Shown: positions 9,659 through 20,737, counted from the first letter of the stretch. The stretch is 64,000 nucleotides of DNA from Turnera subulata (GCA_028386065.3 JAKUCV010004460.1:1-64000); one strand, 5' to 3'. Translations and numbers: made by a program. The notes: generated by a model from the sequence alone, not told the origin.

Positions 9659-11740
9659 ATGGCCGCCGATCATCCTAAACGCATAAAGCGGCTTGCCTCT
9701 TTGTTGTCTCAATGTCTCGATCAACTCAAGAATGAAACAACCTCCTCCTCTACCACCACCACCACCAGCAGCACCACTACAACTACCACCACGATAAGCT
9801 TAAACGATCTCCCCGATGATGTGCTCCTCCGCATACTTGGGTACCTTCCTAGCACAAAACAGGCAATACAAGCCTCCTTAATCTCCCGTAGGTGGCGTAA
9901 CCTCTGGTTTCGTCTCCCTTGCCTCCTCTTCCCTGCCACCGGTACCGACAAAGGAACCGGTTACCTCCACCAAGAGCAACCAGCCGAACAAATGTTCATC
10001 CACAGAACCCTAGTTTTACGCCCCCATGAGTCTCCCCAACTCCAAAGGTTCTACGTTCAATATTATTACTCCCATTGTCTTCCATATCTACAGGGACTTT
10101 GTGACTTGGAATCTTGGGTGTACTATGCCATTAACCATGGCGTCCAAGAACTAGAGCTGGATTGTTATGGTCCCCGTTATTTTGATTTCCCAGCTGGGCT
10201 TTCCAATGCAAATAGTAGTGTTAGGTATTTGAAGATCACTATACGTAATACTTGTCCTCTATATAGTCACCAGCCTATCAAATCTCTCACATCCTTGCGA
10301 CTAGAACGGCTCCACTTTGATGATGACTGCCATGTGAGCGATATGCTTTCGCTCTGCCAGAATTTAGAAAGTCTTTCTCTTGAAAATTTCCGATTGGGTT
10401 ACACAGTTTCGGTTATCAAGATTCATTTCCTTAAGCTTAAGAAGCTGAATCTTGGCATGTATAATGGTAATAACAAGAGTCTCGAGATTGACTGTCCAAA
10501 CCTTACTTCATTGGTAATGAATCATTTTGAGGTTCGAGGGATTGAATTGAATGACGTGTCAAGCTTGGAGGAGGCAAGAATCTACTTCCCGAGCAGTCAC
10601 TATGAGCAGTGGCTAATGGTCATCAAGTCAGTTTCCCATGTGAGGCATCTTACTACTCAGAGTTGGTGCTTTAAGGTACTAGCTAGTGACTGATTAATTT
10701 CCTTGCATGTACTTTCTTTGCATTAGAGGGAAAGTGGTCGGAGCTAGCACTGAATCTAAGCTTTCTGGCTGCCCATTTGGTATCCGGAGCTTTCCCGAAC
10801 AAATCCGGATCTGACCGGCAGGGTTGTGCATCTTTGTTGATCAAGAAGTGAAAATTGTGGATAAAATCTTGAACGCTAAGCTTATAATACTCCATTACTC
10901 TGTTTTCTCTGTGTGGGATCAAACTTGGAGTTGATGTAGAATGAAAGAAATGACAGAGAGTTAGTAAAACTAGAAATGTAAACAATTCTAAGCCAGTCAA
11001 TCAGAATTTAACTCATCCCACTTCTGGTTTGAACAATTGAAGAAACACTCTGCATTCACCCACTATTTTCGTGTTACGAATAATTAGGCCTTTCTTTATG
11101 ATATAAATTTTCATGAATGTTTGCTTTTGTGCACAGTTTCTTGCACGAAAGGACCTGTCAAACCTCAGCCTCTTTGAAAGTCCTCCTTGCCACCTCAAGC
11201 ACCTGGAAATACGAACAGACTACTCCAAGTTTGAAGTTCTGGCTATGGCTTCGTTCCTCCAACTTCTACCCTACTTGGAGATGTTGATCCTAGAGCCTCC
11301 TTGTAGGCCTAAGAATCTATATGTAAGTGCTGCCTTAATTCCTCTGTGCGCCAGGAATTTCTTAGTCTATTGTTCTATTAATACTCTCCTATTCCTTTCA
11401 GTATTATAATAGTTATTGTTGGGAACCAAAGTTGGAAGAAAGTGAACTTCGAGCCATTTTGGAGCAACCTATCCATCTTCAGTTACCCCACCTGAAACAA
11501 GTAAAAATCAAAGATTTTAAACAGACCACCGAGGAAGCAATTTTCATTTCATATCTAATATTGCATGGAGATGCCCTGGAGAAGATCCTTCTTGAATATA
11601 CATCAAAGGAAGGAAGTTTCACAGTTCATCCAATTCTCTTGCGAAAAGAGCTCAACCAGTTGGGAGCCCTGGGTCATGATAATAAAAAAATCAGGCTCGG
11701 GGTACGCAATGGTCAAATTATCATCTTTGTTTCCAATTGA
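9659..11740 (+). CDS. F-box/LRR-repeat protein with FBD domain, intact (copy 2)
   Basis: Predicted as three exons, 9659-10675, 11137-11322 and 11402-11740, all GT-AG and phase 0, giving 513 residues. In order: a short N-terminus, a Ser/Thr run (about 27-46), an F-box (about 48-88; LNDLPDDVLLRILGYLPS...SRRWRNLW), LRR-type repeats (about 155-390, with KSLTSLRLERL and DCPNLTSLVMNHF), and an FBD tail (about 400-513; PIHLQLPHLKQVKIKDF, EEAIFISYLILHGDALEKIL). By family knowledge the F-box binds SKP1 in SCF E3 ligases and the LRR/FBD part recruits a substrate, which is unknown here. The start was chosen because MAADHPKRIKRL aligns with copies 1, 3 and 4. Intron 1 (461 bp) has about 330 bp more than in copy 1. 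Nothing in the frame suggests loss of function. Confidence 0.9.
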
Positions 11741-12024
11741 ATCCACATTTTCATTCATGTGCAATATGTCTTGGAAAATCTCGTGGCCTGTGGGTTACAA
11801 TTTCTACTGAAACTTGACATTACTGGTTTAGTGACCATCATTTTATGAAATTCACTTACATCGAATATTTTTGATGGACAACGTCATTTGAGAAGCTAAT
11901 GTGGGTTGTAAGCCATTATATTTCGCATACATTTGTACGTAACTAAAATGAGGGGTAATGAAAGGGAATTAATAGCTCAAAAGATTATTTATATGTTGAG
12001 AAGCTAGTGTGGCTTCCCAAAAAA
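11741..12024. other. 3' flank of F-box copy 2
   Basis: AT-rich downstream sequence with no gene seen. Confidence 0.5.
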
Positions 12025-12464
12025 TTTCAGGGGCGGCACGGGCAGGAGGCTTGATTCATAATCAATTTGGGGTCTGATTGTGTGGCTTTTCTTGTTCGCT
12101 TGGTGTAACCATGAACATGGTTGCAGAACTGTCCGCTATTCGGCAGGGTCAGCTCTTGGCTTGGGAGAATGGTCATCGGTTAGTTGTGCTTGAATCGGAC
12201 TCTAAGGAGGCTTTGGATTTATTGGATCGTGTTGTTCCTGCAGTTCGTCCCTTGGCTGCTCTACTCTTTGATATACTTTCTCTTCGCAGTCGGGCTTGGC
12301 AATGCTCTATTGTTCATCTGCTGCGGGAAGGGAATTATTATGCAGACTTCGTGGCAAAGCAAGGGGTACATCAACATGCTGCAGTGGCGGTTTGGAGCAG
12401 TCCTTCGGAACTTGGCTTGTTCCTTCATGCTGATCAAGCTGGTGTGGGCTACTCACGCCCTTAG
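12025..12464 (+). pseudogene. RNase H domain fragment of a plant LINE or related gene
   Basis: A plus-strand frame reads ELSAIRQGQLLAWENGHRLV, LESDSKEALDLL, IVHLLREGNYYADFVAK: the E...D...N.AD order of the RVT_3/RNase H-like domain found at the C-terminus of many plant LINEs. Before the first Met, a glycine-rich ARAGGLIHNQFG strand of the same fold is visible, followed by a stop. No reverse transcriptase or poly(A) tail is attached. It ends at its stop codon, exactly beside the target duplication of the next copia element. Confidence 0.75.
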
Positions 12465-12469
12465 TTATT

Positions 12470-12984
12470 TTTTAACAAAGTTCCGCTACCACAACGCGAA
12501 CAATGCTCCGATACCAGATTGTTGAACTATGCGCAGCTCAAAGCACTAACCTTTTACATAACCAACCTCGTTGCACAGGCAGACTGTGCTGATATTAAGC
12601 AAGACTAACTTGCATAGGCAGGTTGCGCAGAACCCGAGTTGGGAAAGATAGAAAACTCACAAACACTAAGACAACAATTTAGAATAGAGAGAATATACTC
12701 TCAGAACACTCAGAGAGAAATGCTAGAGAGAAAAGCTTGAATGCTATAGAGAAATGTTAGAAAGCTTGGGATACTTTTTTATTAGAAAGTAGGGCCTTTA
12801 TATAGGCTACAAAATTAACAATCTAATCTAGAAATTAGGAAACTATCAAATCAAATAGATATTTAACAATCAAGATCAAATCTAGATCATAACAACATAG
12901 AGATAATCTAGACAACTAAATCCTAATATTTGACTAGATAATAATAACAACCAAGATCAAATCCTTGGTGTTGGATATTTAACA
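12470..12984 (-). repeat. 3' LTR of copia copy B
   Basis: It aligns with 16012-16493 and ends in ...TTTAACA. The first bases read TTTTAACAAAG where the other LTR has TGTTGAACAAAG, so the terminal TG is mutated. It has about 33 bp more than the right LTR around 12731-12760 (a short duplicated GAAAAGCTTGAATGC region). A TATA-like box in element sense lies at 12797-12804. Confidence 0.88.
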
Positions 12985-13002
12985 TTCCCCCTCAACACCA
13001 AC

Positions 13003-14337
13003 TCATGTTCTTTCCACCATACCGAGCTGACGACAAAAGCGTTCAAACTTGTTACCACACAAGCCTCTTGTGAACACATCTGCGACTTGATCTTCAGTCT
13101 TTACCTGCCTCAGCTCTACTTCTTCTTCAAGGACTTTTTCCCTAATAAAGTGATAATGAACTTCCACGTGTTTAGTCCTTGCATGAAACACGGGATTCTC
13201 AGCCAAACGTATTGCTGATTGATTATCACAATACAAAGGAATTGCATAATCAGTTGACTGATGCAAATCCTTCAATAACTGCACAAGCCAAGTGCTCTCT
13301 TGAGCTGCCATTGCTGCAGCTCGGTATTCTGCTTCGGTTGTGGATAAAGACACTGTTGGTTGTCTTTTACTGCACCAAGAAATTGCTCCAGACCCGAGTC
13401 TAAAAACATACCCAGTAGTTGAACGTCGGGTATCATGATCACGTGCATAGTCAGCATCACAGTAGCCAACTAATCTGCAGCCTTCACCTCTCTTGTACAG
13501 AATTCCACTGTCAAGTGTACCCTTGACATATCTAAAAATTCTTATGACTGCTTCCAGATTAGGCTTCTTTGGATTTTGCATATACCAGCTCATCATAACG
13601 ACCGCATAGGAGATGTCTGCTCTTGTTTGAGCCAGATATATCAAACTACCCACCAATTGACGATACATCGTTGCATCTTCCAAATCTTTTCCTTCGTGAG
13701 CACACAACTTAGCATTCGGCTCTATAGCCGTCGATATTGGTTTGCAATCGTGCATTCCAAATTTCTTCAGCAAAACTTTGCAATATTTTTGCTGATGAAG
13801 AAAGATACTTTCTTGTGTACGGTCAATTTCAAGACCAAGAAAGTGCTTAAGCAGCCCAAGCTCTTTCATCTGGAAGCGAACTAACAAATTCTGCTTTTTC
13901 TGGAGAATTTCATCTTCATTATCTCCTATGAGGATTAAATCATCCATATAGACCAGCATTATAGCTAACTTCCCTCTACTAGCTTTAACAAACAAGCTAG
14001 AGTCTGCAGTTGTCACAGCATAACCATCGTGGACTAAAAACTCAGCAATTTTGCCATACCAGGCCCTTGGTGCTTGTTTTAGTCTATGGAGAGCCTTCCG
14101 GAGTTTACATACATACTCGGGATGATCTTGACTCTCGAAACCCTTTGGTTGATTCATGTAGATCTCTCGATCCAGCTCCCCATGCAAAAATGCATTCTTC
14201 ACGTCCATCTGCCACAGGTTCCAGTTCTTACTAGCTGCAAGTACTAGTAGAACTCGCACAGTTGTAAGCTTTGCGACTAGACTAAACGTTTCATCGTAGT
14301 CTAGTCCATACTGTTGAGGGAATCCTCGAGCTACCAA
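13003..14337 (-). pseudogene. copia reverse transcriptase and RNase H (copy B)
   Basis: A 444-residue open stretch carries [20 protein letters not shown], the fingers/palm region [20 protein letters not shown], the catalytic box LVYMDDLIL, and the RNase H region with [29 protein letters not shown] and a final DVFTRGL. Upstream on the minus strand, between 14338 and 14485, the frame contains two stops: one in [15 protein letters not shown]'s flank and one at KWVYKI-stop-RRTDG. The enzyme therefore lacks a clean connection to gag. It would copy element RNA into DNA in the cytoplasmic particle. Confidence 0.88.
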
Positions 14338-14485
14338 ACGAGCCTTATACCTCTCAATCGATCCATCTGTGCGACGCTATATCTTGTAAACCCATTTGCA
14401 TGAAATAGGCTTTGCTTCTTTTGGCAGTGGCACAAGCTCCCAAGTTTGGTTATGATCCAATGCTACAAGCTCTTCTTCCGTAGCT

Positions 14486-15961
14486 TTAGTTCAAGGATGC
14501 TTCTTCAAAACTCTCAGGTTCTTTCACATTTTCTACAACAGCAGCATTGGCATACTTGGGATTTGGTTTTTTACGTCTTATCGATCTTCTCTGCTGAACT
14601 GGCGGTTCAGCTACAACTAACTCACCTTCTTCACTTGACTCACTATCTCCACTTGGCTCACCTTCTTCATGCTCTATTGCACTTAGCTCGCCTCCTCCAC
14701 TCGGCTCGGTATCTCTACTTGGCTCACCTTCTTCTTGCGGCCTAACTTCTTCATTTGGCCTTTGGTGCACACCTGTTCGCCAAGGACTTTGAGCTACAGC
14801 TACATGATCTTCACCATCTTCTAAAACTTCAGCTTCTTCTAAACTTAGCTGAACTTGAGAAGACTCCACTGTCTCTTTTAGATTATCTGAATCTGGCAGT
14901 GTTTCCTTTTCTAAGGACCACCATGTAGATGCCTCATCGAACACCACACCATCTTTACCATTTGAACAACCTGAATCAACAATCCAGTCGTTCTCATAAT
15001 CAATTTGATTATGTGTTGTTGCCGTAAATGCAAACTCTTTGTTTTCTACAGCAAATAATGCATCGGCATCCCATTCTTCTTCATATTCGAATGTGGCAGC
15101 ATTGCTCTCCATGGCTTTCTTCTTAGACCAACAGTTTTTTGCCATGTGTCCCTTCTTATTACAATTGTAACGCTTCCCTTCAAACCTCCTTCCATTGAAA
15201 TGGTTCTTCGAGCCTCCTTCACAAGTGCTCTTCTCACCATGATGACTTTTATACTTGTCACCATTCTTCTTAGATCCACCACCTTGATGCTGCTTGGAAT
15301 TCCACTTGCTCTTCTTTGCATAGAGTGCCTCTTCTTCATTCTTTAGCGAGACTCCTCCCATTTGCTTAGCTAAGTCTTCTTGACTGGCTAACAAATTCTC
15401 AAATTCCTCAAGTGATGGTTGTGTTGGCCAACCTTGTACAACAGCAATAAAGCTTCTAAATTCCGGCCTTAAACCATGGATAAGAATCCTCTTGATCCTG
15501 GAATTGCCGATAGATGCTTCTAGATCCAACTCCGAAATCTCACGGCACAAGAACTTCACTTTGTGAAAGTATTGTGCTATTGTCACGTTGCCTTGTGTCA
15601 CCGACAATAACTCATTCTCTAATAGTTTAAGCTTCATATCATTCTTTTTAGAGAACCGAGTGACAAGTGTATCCCAAGCTTCTTTCGGAGTTTCAGCTTT
15701 CTGTATGCATTGCAGCATTTCCTTTCCTGTTGTTGTCTTCAAAGCGAACATTGCCATGCCCACTTTTATCTTCCACTTCCGCAACTCTCCGTTTGTATCT
15801 GCTGGTTGTTCTACCTCAGTACCGTTGACCACTTCCCACAAATCTTGTCCTTGCAAGTAGGACATCTTGCAGGTTGACCACGTACTATAGTTGTTGTTGT
15901 TGAGCTTCTCCATTGCACCGATAACTTGAAGGTCGGTCATTGTATCGACAAAGATTCTCAC
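14486..15961 (-). pseudogene. copia gag fused to protease start and post-integrase linker (copy B)
   Basis: The frame begins [20 protein letters not shown] (gag, UBN2-like), passes a zinc knuckle, and reaches the protease motif [10 protein letters not shown]. It then jumps directly to [13 protein letters not shown], a motif that normally follows integrase, and continues through an acidic, Glu/Ser-rich linker to [13 protein letters not shown]. So pre-integrase and integrase were removed by an in-frame deletion. The knuckle reads [14 protein letters not shown]: the first Cys of CX2CX4HX4C has become Arg. A few stops follow at the junction with the reverse transcriptase. Confidence 0.85.
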
Positions 15962-15997
15962 AAAACACCGCTACGTGATCTCCCGAAGAAGGACCTA

Positions 15998-16008
15998 CTC
16001 CGCTACCA
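15998..16008 (-). promoter_or_regulatory. copia primer binding site (copy B)
   Basis: Minus strand TGGTAGCGGAG starts three bases inside the 5' LTR end. It is the same variant site as in the other copia family here. Confidence 0.65.
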
Positions 16009-16011
16009 GAT

Positions 16012-16493
16012 TGTTGAACAAAGTTCCGCTACCACAACGTGAACAATGCTCCGCTACCAGATTGTTGAACTATGCGCAGCACAAAGCACTAACTTTTTAC
16101 ACAACCAACCTCGTTGCACAGGCAGACTGTGCTTATACTAAGCAAGACTAACTTGCACAGGCAGGTTGCGCAGAACCCGAGTTCGAAAAGATAGAAAAGT
16201 CACAATCACTAAGACATAAATTTAAAATAGAGAGAATACACTCTCAGAACACTCAGAGAGAAATGCTAGAAAGCTTGGGATGCTTTTCCATTAGAAAGTA
16301 AGGCCTTTATATAGGCTACAAAATTAACAATCTAATCTAGAAATTAGAGAAATATCAAATCAAATAGATATTTAACAATCAAGATCAAATCTAGATCATA
16401 ACAACCTAGATATAATCTAGGAAACTAAATCCTAATATTTGACTAGATAATAATAACAACCAAGATCAAATCCTTGGTGTTGGATATCTAACA
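16012..16493 (-). repeat. 5' LTR of copia copy B
   Basis: Ends TGTTGAAC...CTAACA, 482 bp, aligned with the left LTR. A TATA-like box in element sense lies at 16316-16323 (plus strand TTTATATA). A GTTAT target duplication follows. Confidence 0.9.
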
Positions 16494-16498
16494 GTTAT

Positions 16499-16844
16499 TA
16501 CTAGTATTTTTGTTTCTGTTTTGTACCCAAAAAAATTGAAAACAATTTTATACAACTTCAAATTAATTATAATAATACAAATTTATACATACACTCGTAC
16601 ACGAACAAATGTAAAATGGCTGGTTATACTTGTTACTGAAACTTTGTGTTTTCTTTTTTATACTAATCGACCTAATGAAACTTTGTGTTGGCCCCAATCG
16701 AAGCCAGGAGGGATTATTCCTCTGTTGACCGACGGTATAGTGGCTGATCCACAAATGTCAGCGCAGCTCTTGCCAGGGCAAGAATCCAATCCACATTTCT
16801 AGCTAGGGTTTCACATAAGAACAGCAAACCCTATCTAGCCATCC
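16499..16844. other. upstream region of F-box copy 3
   Basis: AT-rich; the last 40 bases share the TAGGGTTTCACATAAGAACA stretch with copies 1 and 2. No other feature seen. Confidence 0.5.
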
Positions 16845-17235
16845 ATGTCTGCCGATGGCCATCCTAAACGCATAGAGCGCCTAGAGCGCCTCGCTCTTTT
16901 ACTGTCTCAATGTCTCGACCATCTCAAAAATGAAACAACCAGCAGCCCCACAACCTCCTCCTCTACCACCACCACCACCACCACAAGCACAAGCTTGAGT
17001 GATCTCCCCGACGATGGGCTCCTCTGCATACTTGTGTACCACCCTAGCACCAAACAGGCAATACAAGCCTCCTTAATCTCTTGTAGATGGCGTAACCTCT
17101 GGCTTCGTCTCCCTAACCTCCTCTTCCCAGTGACCTACAAGCTACCCTATCCCGCGGATAAAACCCTAAAAGAAGCAGCCACTTTCATCCATAGAACCCT
17201 AGTTCTCCGTCCACCCAGCCTCCCCACATCCGAAT

Positions 17236-18684
17236 TATTCCCATATTTTCCACCCGGGTGAATTAAATGGTCCACTAAAAAAAACCCTGCCAACCATGAA
17301 AACTAAATGGAAGAACACACTTAAGAAAATTATCTTTTCCCTTAATAATTAGATAATGATATAAAAATTAATTAACATGAACCACCATTGTAATAGCTTA
17401 CACAATTTTTAAAAAATAAATACATCAGATATTGTGATGTATATACACGAGTAAAGGCAACCACTCTCTCTTGATTTCTTTTTCCAAAAAAAAAAGCCAC
17501 AATTAAACTGAATAAAAAAACACAATTTCTTGTAAAAAAAGAAAACTCCACCACCGCCGCCCACCCTCTCCATCCCTTCTTCTTCCTGCTACCATGAATG
17601 CCCACCCTGGTTTGCCACTGCCACCTCCTCAACAACCCCCAAAAACAATTCCATCAAATCCCTCCTCCCCACCTTCATCACCAGCCTCGCCATCCTCTCC
17701 AACCCCTTTCTTTCTACCACCATAGTTGTCAGCCCTTGCGTGCCGCCATCACCATCACCACCACCACCACAACCAACCACCAAGCACGCATACAGTAGAA
17801 AAAAAAAGGGGAAAAGTACCTATTGGTAGAATTAAAAGTCTATCTAAAAAGATTTTGAAAGAAACATGCGGCAATATTCATTAATTTAGTTGCATCTGTT
17901 ATCCATGCCTTAGATCTGTTCTTCAAAGCCACCTCTATTATGACGACGGCGAAAAACTGCAATAGAGTGGTAGAAGGCGTGATTTCTATCCCCTTGAGAA
18001 ATCCACTGACTCTTGGATTTATGCAACCAAAAAACTTCCTCTTGAAACAAAATATTTTTTAGTTCTTGCCGGAGTTCGTGTTCCAAGTTCATCAAAAATT
18101 TTGAGAGCCTCTAAGTAAAGAGAGTTCTGGATTCGAAAACTCATTGTCTATACACCACCACCATACCACGCCCACCCCTCACCCAAACTCAATTACATCA
18201 ACACCTACAATCCAAATTCGACACCATCACCACAACTAAGGGTGGTGGTGGCAGAAAGAGGATGGGGTTGGAGAGGTAGGTGATGTAGTTTTCTCTTTTT
18301 CTTTTCTTTAACGAAGCAGGATTGAATTTTGTGAAAAAAGAGTAAACAGTCTATTGAAATGGTTTTTTTAAATTTAATTCTGGTACTGGCTCGGTTGGGT
18401 AGGGTTGAACATACCAAACCAGGATAGAACCGGGAAGGAAGCCAAATGAGAAAATAGGTGGGACCAACGTTTGACACATCAACGGCAATACAACGTCGTT
18501 TCATAGTAAAACGACGTCGTTTTGGGCAATGGGCGGCTACCCAATTTCGGGCAACATCCACGTCATCACATACCCAGCCCGAGACCTATAATTGACCTGA
18601 CCGAGAAAAATATGTGTATATAATTGACTAAGAAAAAATTCTAGGTACACGATTGACTCAAAATGGAAAATTTGGATACCAACT
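17236..18684. other. foreign block inside F-box copy 3
   Basis: About 1.45 kb with no counterpart in copy 4. It has C-rich stretches (17560-17790 and 18150-18240), a LINE fragment (17905-18130) and a 16-bp palindrome AAAACGACGTCGTTTT (18508-18523). I see no clear terminal repeats or target duplication, so it may be a composite of several events. Confidence 0.6.
17905..18130 (-). pseudogene. LINE fragment (region between endonuclease and reverse transcriptase)
   Basis: The minus-strand frame reads LRQELKNILFQEEVFWLHKS, then SQWISQGDRNHAFYHSIA and RRHNRGGFEEQ. This is the conserved L..IL.QEE.FW..KSR..W...GDRN..FFH pattern that plant LINEs carry before the polymerase domain. It is only about 75 residues long with no flanking LINE parts. 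Confidence 0.75.
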
Positions 18685-19307
18685 GTACCAAAAACCCATT
18701 CAACATCAATCCTGTTTTAATTACCACAAGCTTTCATCTATAGAGAGGATGCAAGACTTGGAATCATGGGTGTATTATGCCATCCACCATAACGCCCAAG
18801 AACTAGAGCTTGATTTGTCTTCTTTCAACTGTTTTGATTTTCCTGCTGGGCTTACTAAAGCAAAAAAATGTCAAGTCTTTAAGGATAACTCTACGTTGTT
18901 GTTGTCTTCGATCCGGTTTTTTGATGCTAACAAGGATCAAATGCCTCACATCCTTGCGGATACAAGAATTCAGATTTTCGAGCTACAACGTGAGTGACTT
19001 ACTTTCTTCCTGTGAGAACTTTGAAAGTTTTTCTATTGAGGATATTTATGATTTGGGTTCAAGAGATTCAGTTATTAAAGATTCATTCCCTTAACCTTAA
19101 GGAGTTGAATCTTGCCTTCTATAGTGATAGACATGACGAGCCGCAGTCTCTCGAGATTGATTGTCCAAATCTTACTACATTAGTAATGAATCACTTCGAT
19201 GTGAGAAAGATTCATTTCAAGGACGTGTCAAGCTTGGATAGTGCAAGTGTCTACTTCTCGTATGAATACTATGAGCAGTAGGAAATTGTTGTGAAGTCAC
19301 TTGTGCA

Positions 19308-20414
19308 TCATGTAAAGCATCTTGCTACCCAGACGTACACTAAGTTCTTGTCATTTGGATCAAAACACAAAGCTTCCAGATATAAATTGAAGAATTCATT
19401 GCAGTGAACACCATCTACTATGAATTGCGGGCCTAAAAGAACCTGATATCTCAACCTCCACTCTGCTGTTGCTGCTGTATCATAATTATAGTCCTCTGCT
19501 AGTTCCCAAATGCTTAAGCGAAATTTTTCACCTTCAATGTATGAAGTAAAGTCAAACAAACGCAAGCATCCTTCGAAAGCATCAAGTCTACAGCTATCGA
19601 ACTGATCAGCCAGGCATTCTTCTTCGAGTTTCAGGGGCTTCCTTATGAGAAAAGATTGTCCGGGATTGTAGTAAGGATTATAAGCAACGATATCCATGTT
19701 CCTGTTAAACCAATGCAAGAAGCTATTGGAAGAAAAGACATAAGGTATGAAGGCATAACCAAACATAAGGCAAGGAGTCACCACATCCACATTATTCCAC
19801 TGGCTCGTCTCACTACTAAAGACCTCAACCTCGATTGACTCGGTCATCTCACTACTAAAGACCTCAAGCTTGATTGACTCGGAGGGTGTAGTAGTTGGTA
19901 GAGTATCACCCAATTGAGGGATGCACACGACCCTAAAGTCATGATTTCGAAATACAAGCCCAATAATGGTAGACGTCGACCGCGGTTTTTTCTTTGTTCC
20001 AGCAGGTTTGGGTGGAAGGGTGATGCGTTGAAGGGTTAGGGGGTTGAGTAGGTAATACGGTGAGTACTGGTGATCTGATGGGGAGGAGGAGCACAGGAGT
20101 AAGTCATTATAGGAAGCCAAGATTAGGTCGGTTGTGGGTGACGGTGGAAAGTAATGGTGGAGACGGACTATGTGACTTCGAGCCCTGCCCTCCATGCCAT
20201 GATATTGATAATCTTTGAAGATTATGGCGGAGGGCCTGTGGTGCTTTTGGTGGTGGTCAGTGAAACGGGAAGGGAAATAGGGAGTGGAGATTAAGGAGCA
20301 CCACTGCTTGCACACTAACTTGAATACTACGGCTTCTCTTGCGGTGGAGAGTCGCCGCAAAATCTCCCCCAACAGATGGTCGTCGAGATTGTTTATAATG
20401 GAACTTTGCTTCAT
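19308..20414 (-). CDS. F-box protein with F-box-associated C-terminal domain, 3' end chimeric
   Basis: 368 residues in one exon. The first ATG in frame is at 20414 (MKQSSIINNLDDHLLGEILR); an upstream TTG extension is not a plausible plant start. The F-box spans about residues 8-45 (LDDHLLGEILRRLSTAREAV...LVCKQWCSLIS). The rest resembles F-box-associated (FBA/beta-propeller-like) interaction regions: HHRPSAIIFKDY, DLILASYNDLLLCSS, YYLLNPLTLQRITLPP, ALCFDPNDKNLVYVW. It is unrelated to the FBD family around it. The last seven or so codons (WVARCFT, stop) are antisense of the dead FBD copy 3, so the natural C-terminus was lost at a rearrangement junction near 19336. It is probably an SCF substrate adaptor if expressed; it may be a recent pseudogene. 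Confidence 0.72.
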   Translation of the reverse strand: MKQSSIINNLDDHLLGEILRRLSTAREAVVFKLVCKQWCSLISTPYFPSRFTDHHQKHHRPSAIIFKDYQYHGMEGRARSHIVRLHHYFPPSPTTDLILASYNDLLLCSSSPSDHQYSPYYLLNPLTLQRITLPPKPAGTKKKPRSTSTIIGLVFRNHDFRVVCIPQLGDTLPTTTPSESIKLEVFSSEMTESIEVEVFSSETSQWNNVDVVTPCLMFGYAFIPYVFSSNSFLHWFNRNMDIVAYNPYYNPGQSFLIRKPLKLEEECLADQFDSCRLDAFEGCLRLFDFTSYIEGEKFRLSIWELAEDYNYDTAATAEWRLRYQVLLGPQFIVDGVHCNEFFNLYLEALCFDPNDKNLVYVWVARCFT

Positions 20415-20737
20415 TATAAACTTGACGAGGGAGGACAAACAGTGGCGATCAGAAACAAAGAATTTGGGTTTAATGAACTTATAAATTTATATATGTTGAT
20501 AATTAGGGTTGCCCTTATAAATATGTAGATATGAATAGGGTGATTTACTTTCTTTTATAATAATAGGGTAATTTACTTGAGCAAATACAATCTATTATTT
20601 TTGCCGAACGGGTACAATTTAAAAGAAAACAAAACGCTATTTCTGAGCTAATCATTTTTAGGTTTTGATATTTTCTTGATGCAAATTTTTTTCCTGATAT
20701 AATAGGCTTTCACAATCCGGAAACCCTAGCTTGAGCA
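20415..20737. other. divergent intergenic region
   Basis: About 320 AT-rich bases between the start of the minus-strand F-box gene and the start of F-box copy 4. It must hold promoters for both. I see no clear elements. Confidence 0.5.

Larger units (their letters stand above)
12470..16493 (-). mobile_element. Ty1/copia element with both LTRs, internally deleted (copy B)
   Basis: Left LTR 12470-12984 and right LTR 16012-16493 enclose about 3 kb. GTTAT stands on both sides (12465-12469 and 16494-16498) as the 5-bp target duplication. A purine tract (minus strand GTTGAGGGGGAA) adjoins the left LTR at 12985-12996, and a primer site adjoins the right LTR. Coding order on the minus strand is gag, a protease start, a short post-integrase linker, then reverse transcriptase and RNase H. 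The pre-integrase and integrase regions are gone, and stop codons interrupt the front of the reverse transcriptase. It cannot move on its own. It landed between the RNase H fragment and F-box copy 3. Confidence 0.93.
16845..19336 (+). pseudogene. F-box/LRR/FBD gene, inactivated and split (copy 3)
   Basis: The 5' part (16845 to about 17235) encodes MSADGHPKRIERLERLALLL, a Thr run and a worn F-box: LPDDGLLCILVYHPS instead of LPDDVLLRILGYLPS, and SCRWRNLW instead of SRRWRNLW. A roughly 1.45 kb block interrupts it. Homology resumes near 18685 with SIERMQDLESWVYYAIHH and follows copy 4 with several frame changes (for example near 18870-18900 and 19070) and a stop at YYEQ-stop (19279-19281), where copy 4 has Trp. 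Similarity ends abruptly near 19336, against the tail of a minus-strand F-box gene; the second and third exons are missing. Closest relative is copy 4. Confidence 0.88.

Noticed and set aside
20415..20438. Start of the FBA-type F-box gene at 20438
   Set aside because: The codon there is TTG, not ATG; the first ATG is at 20414.
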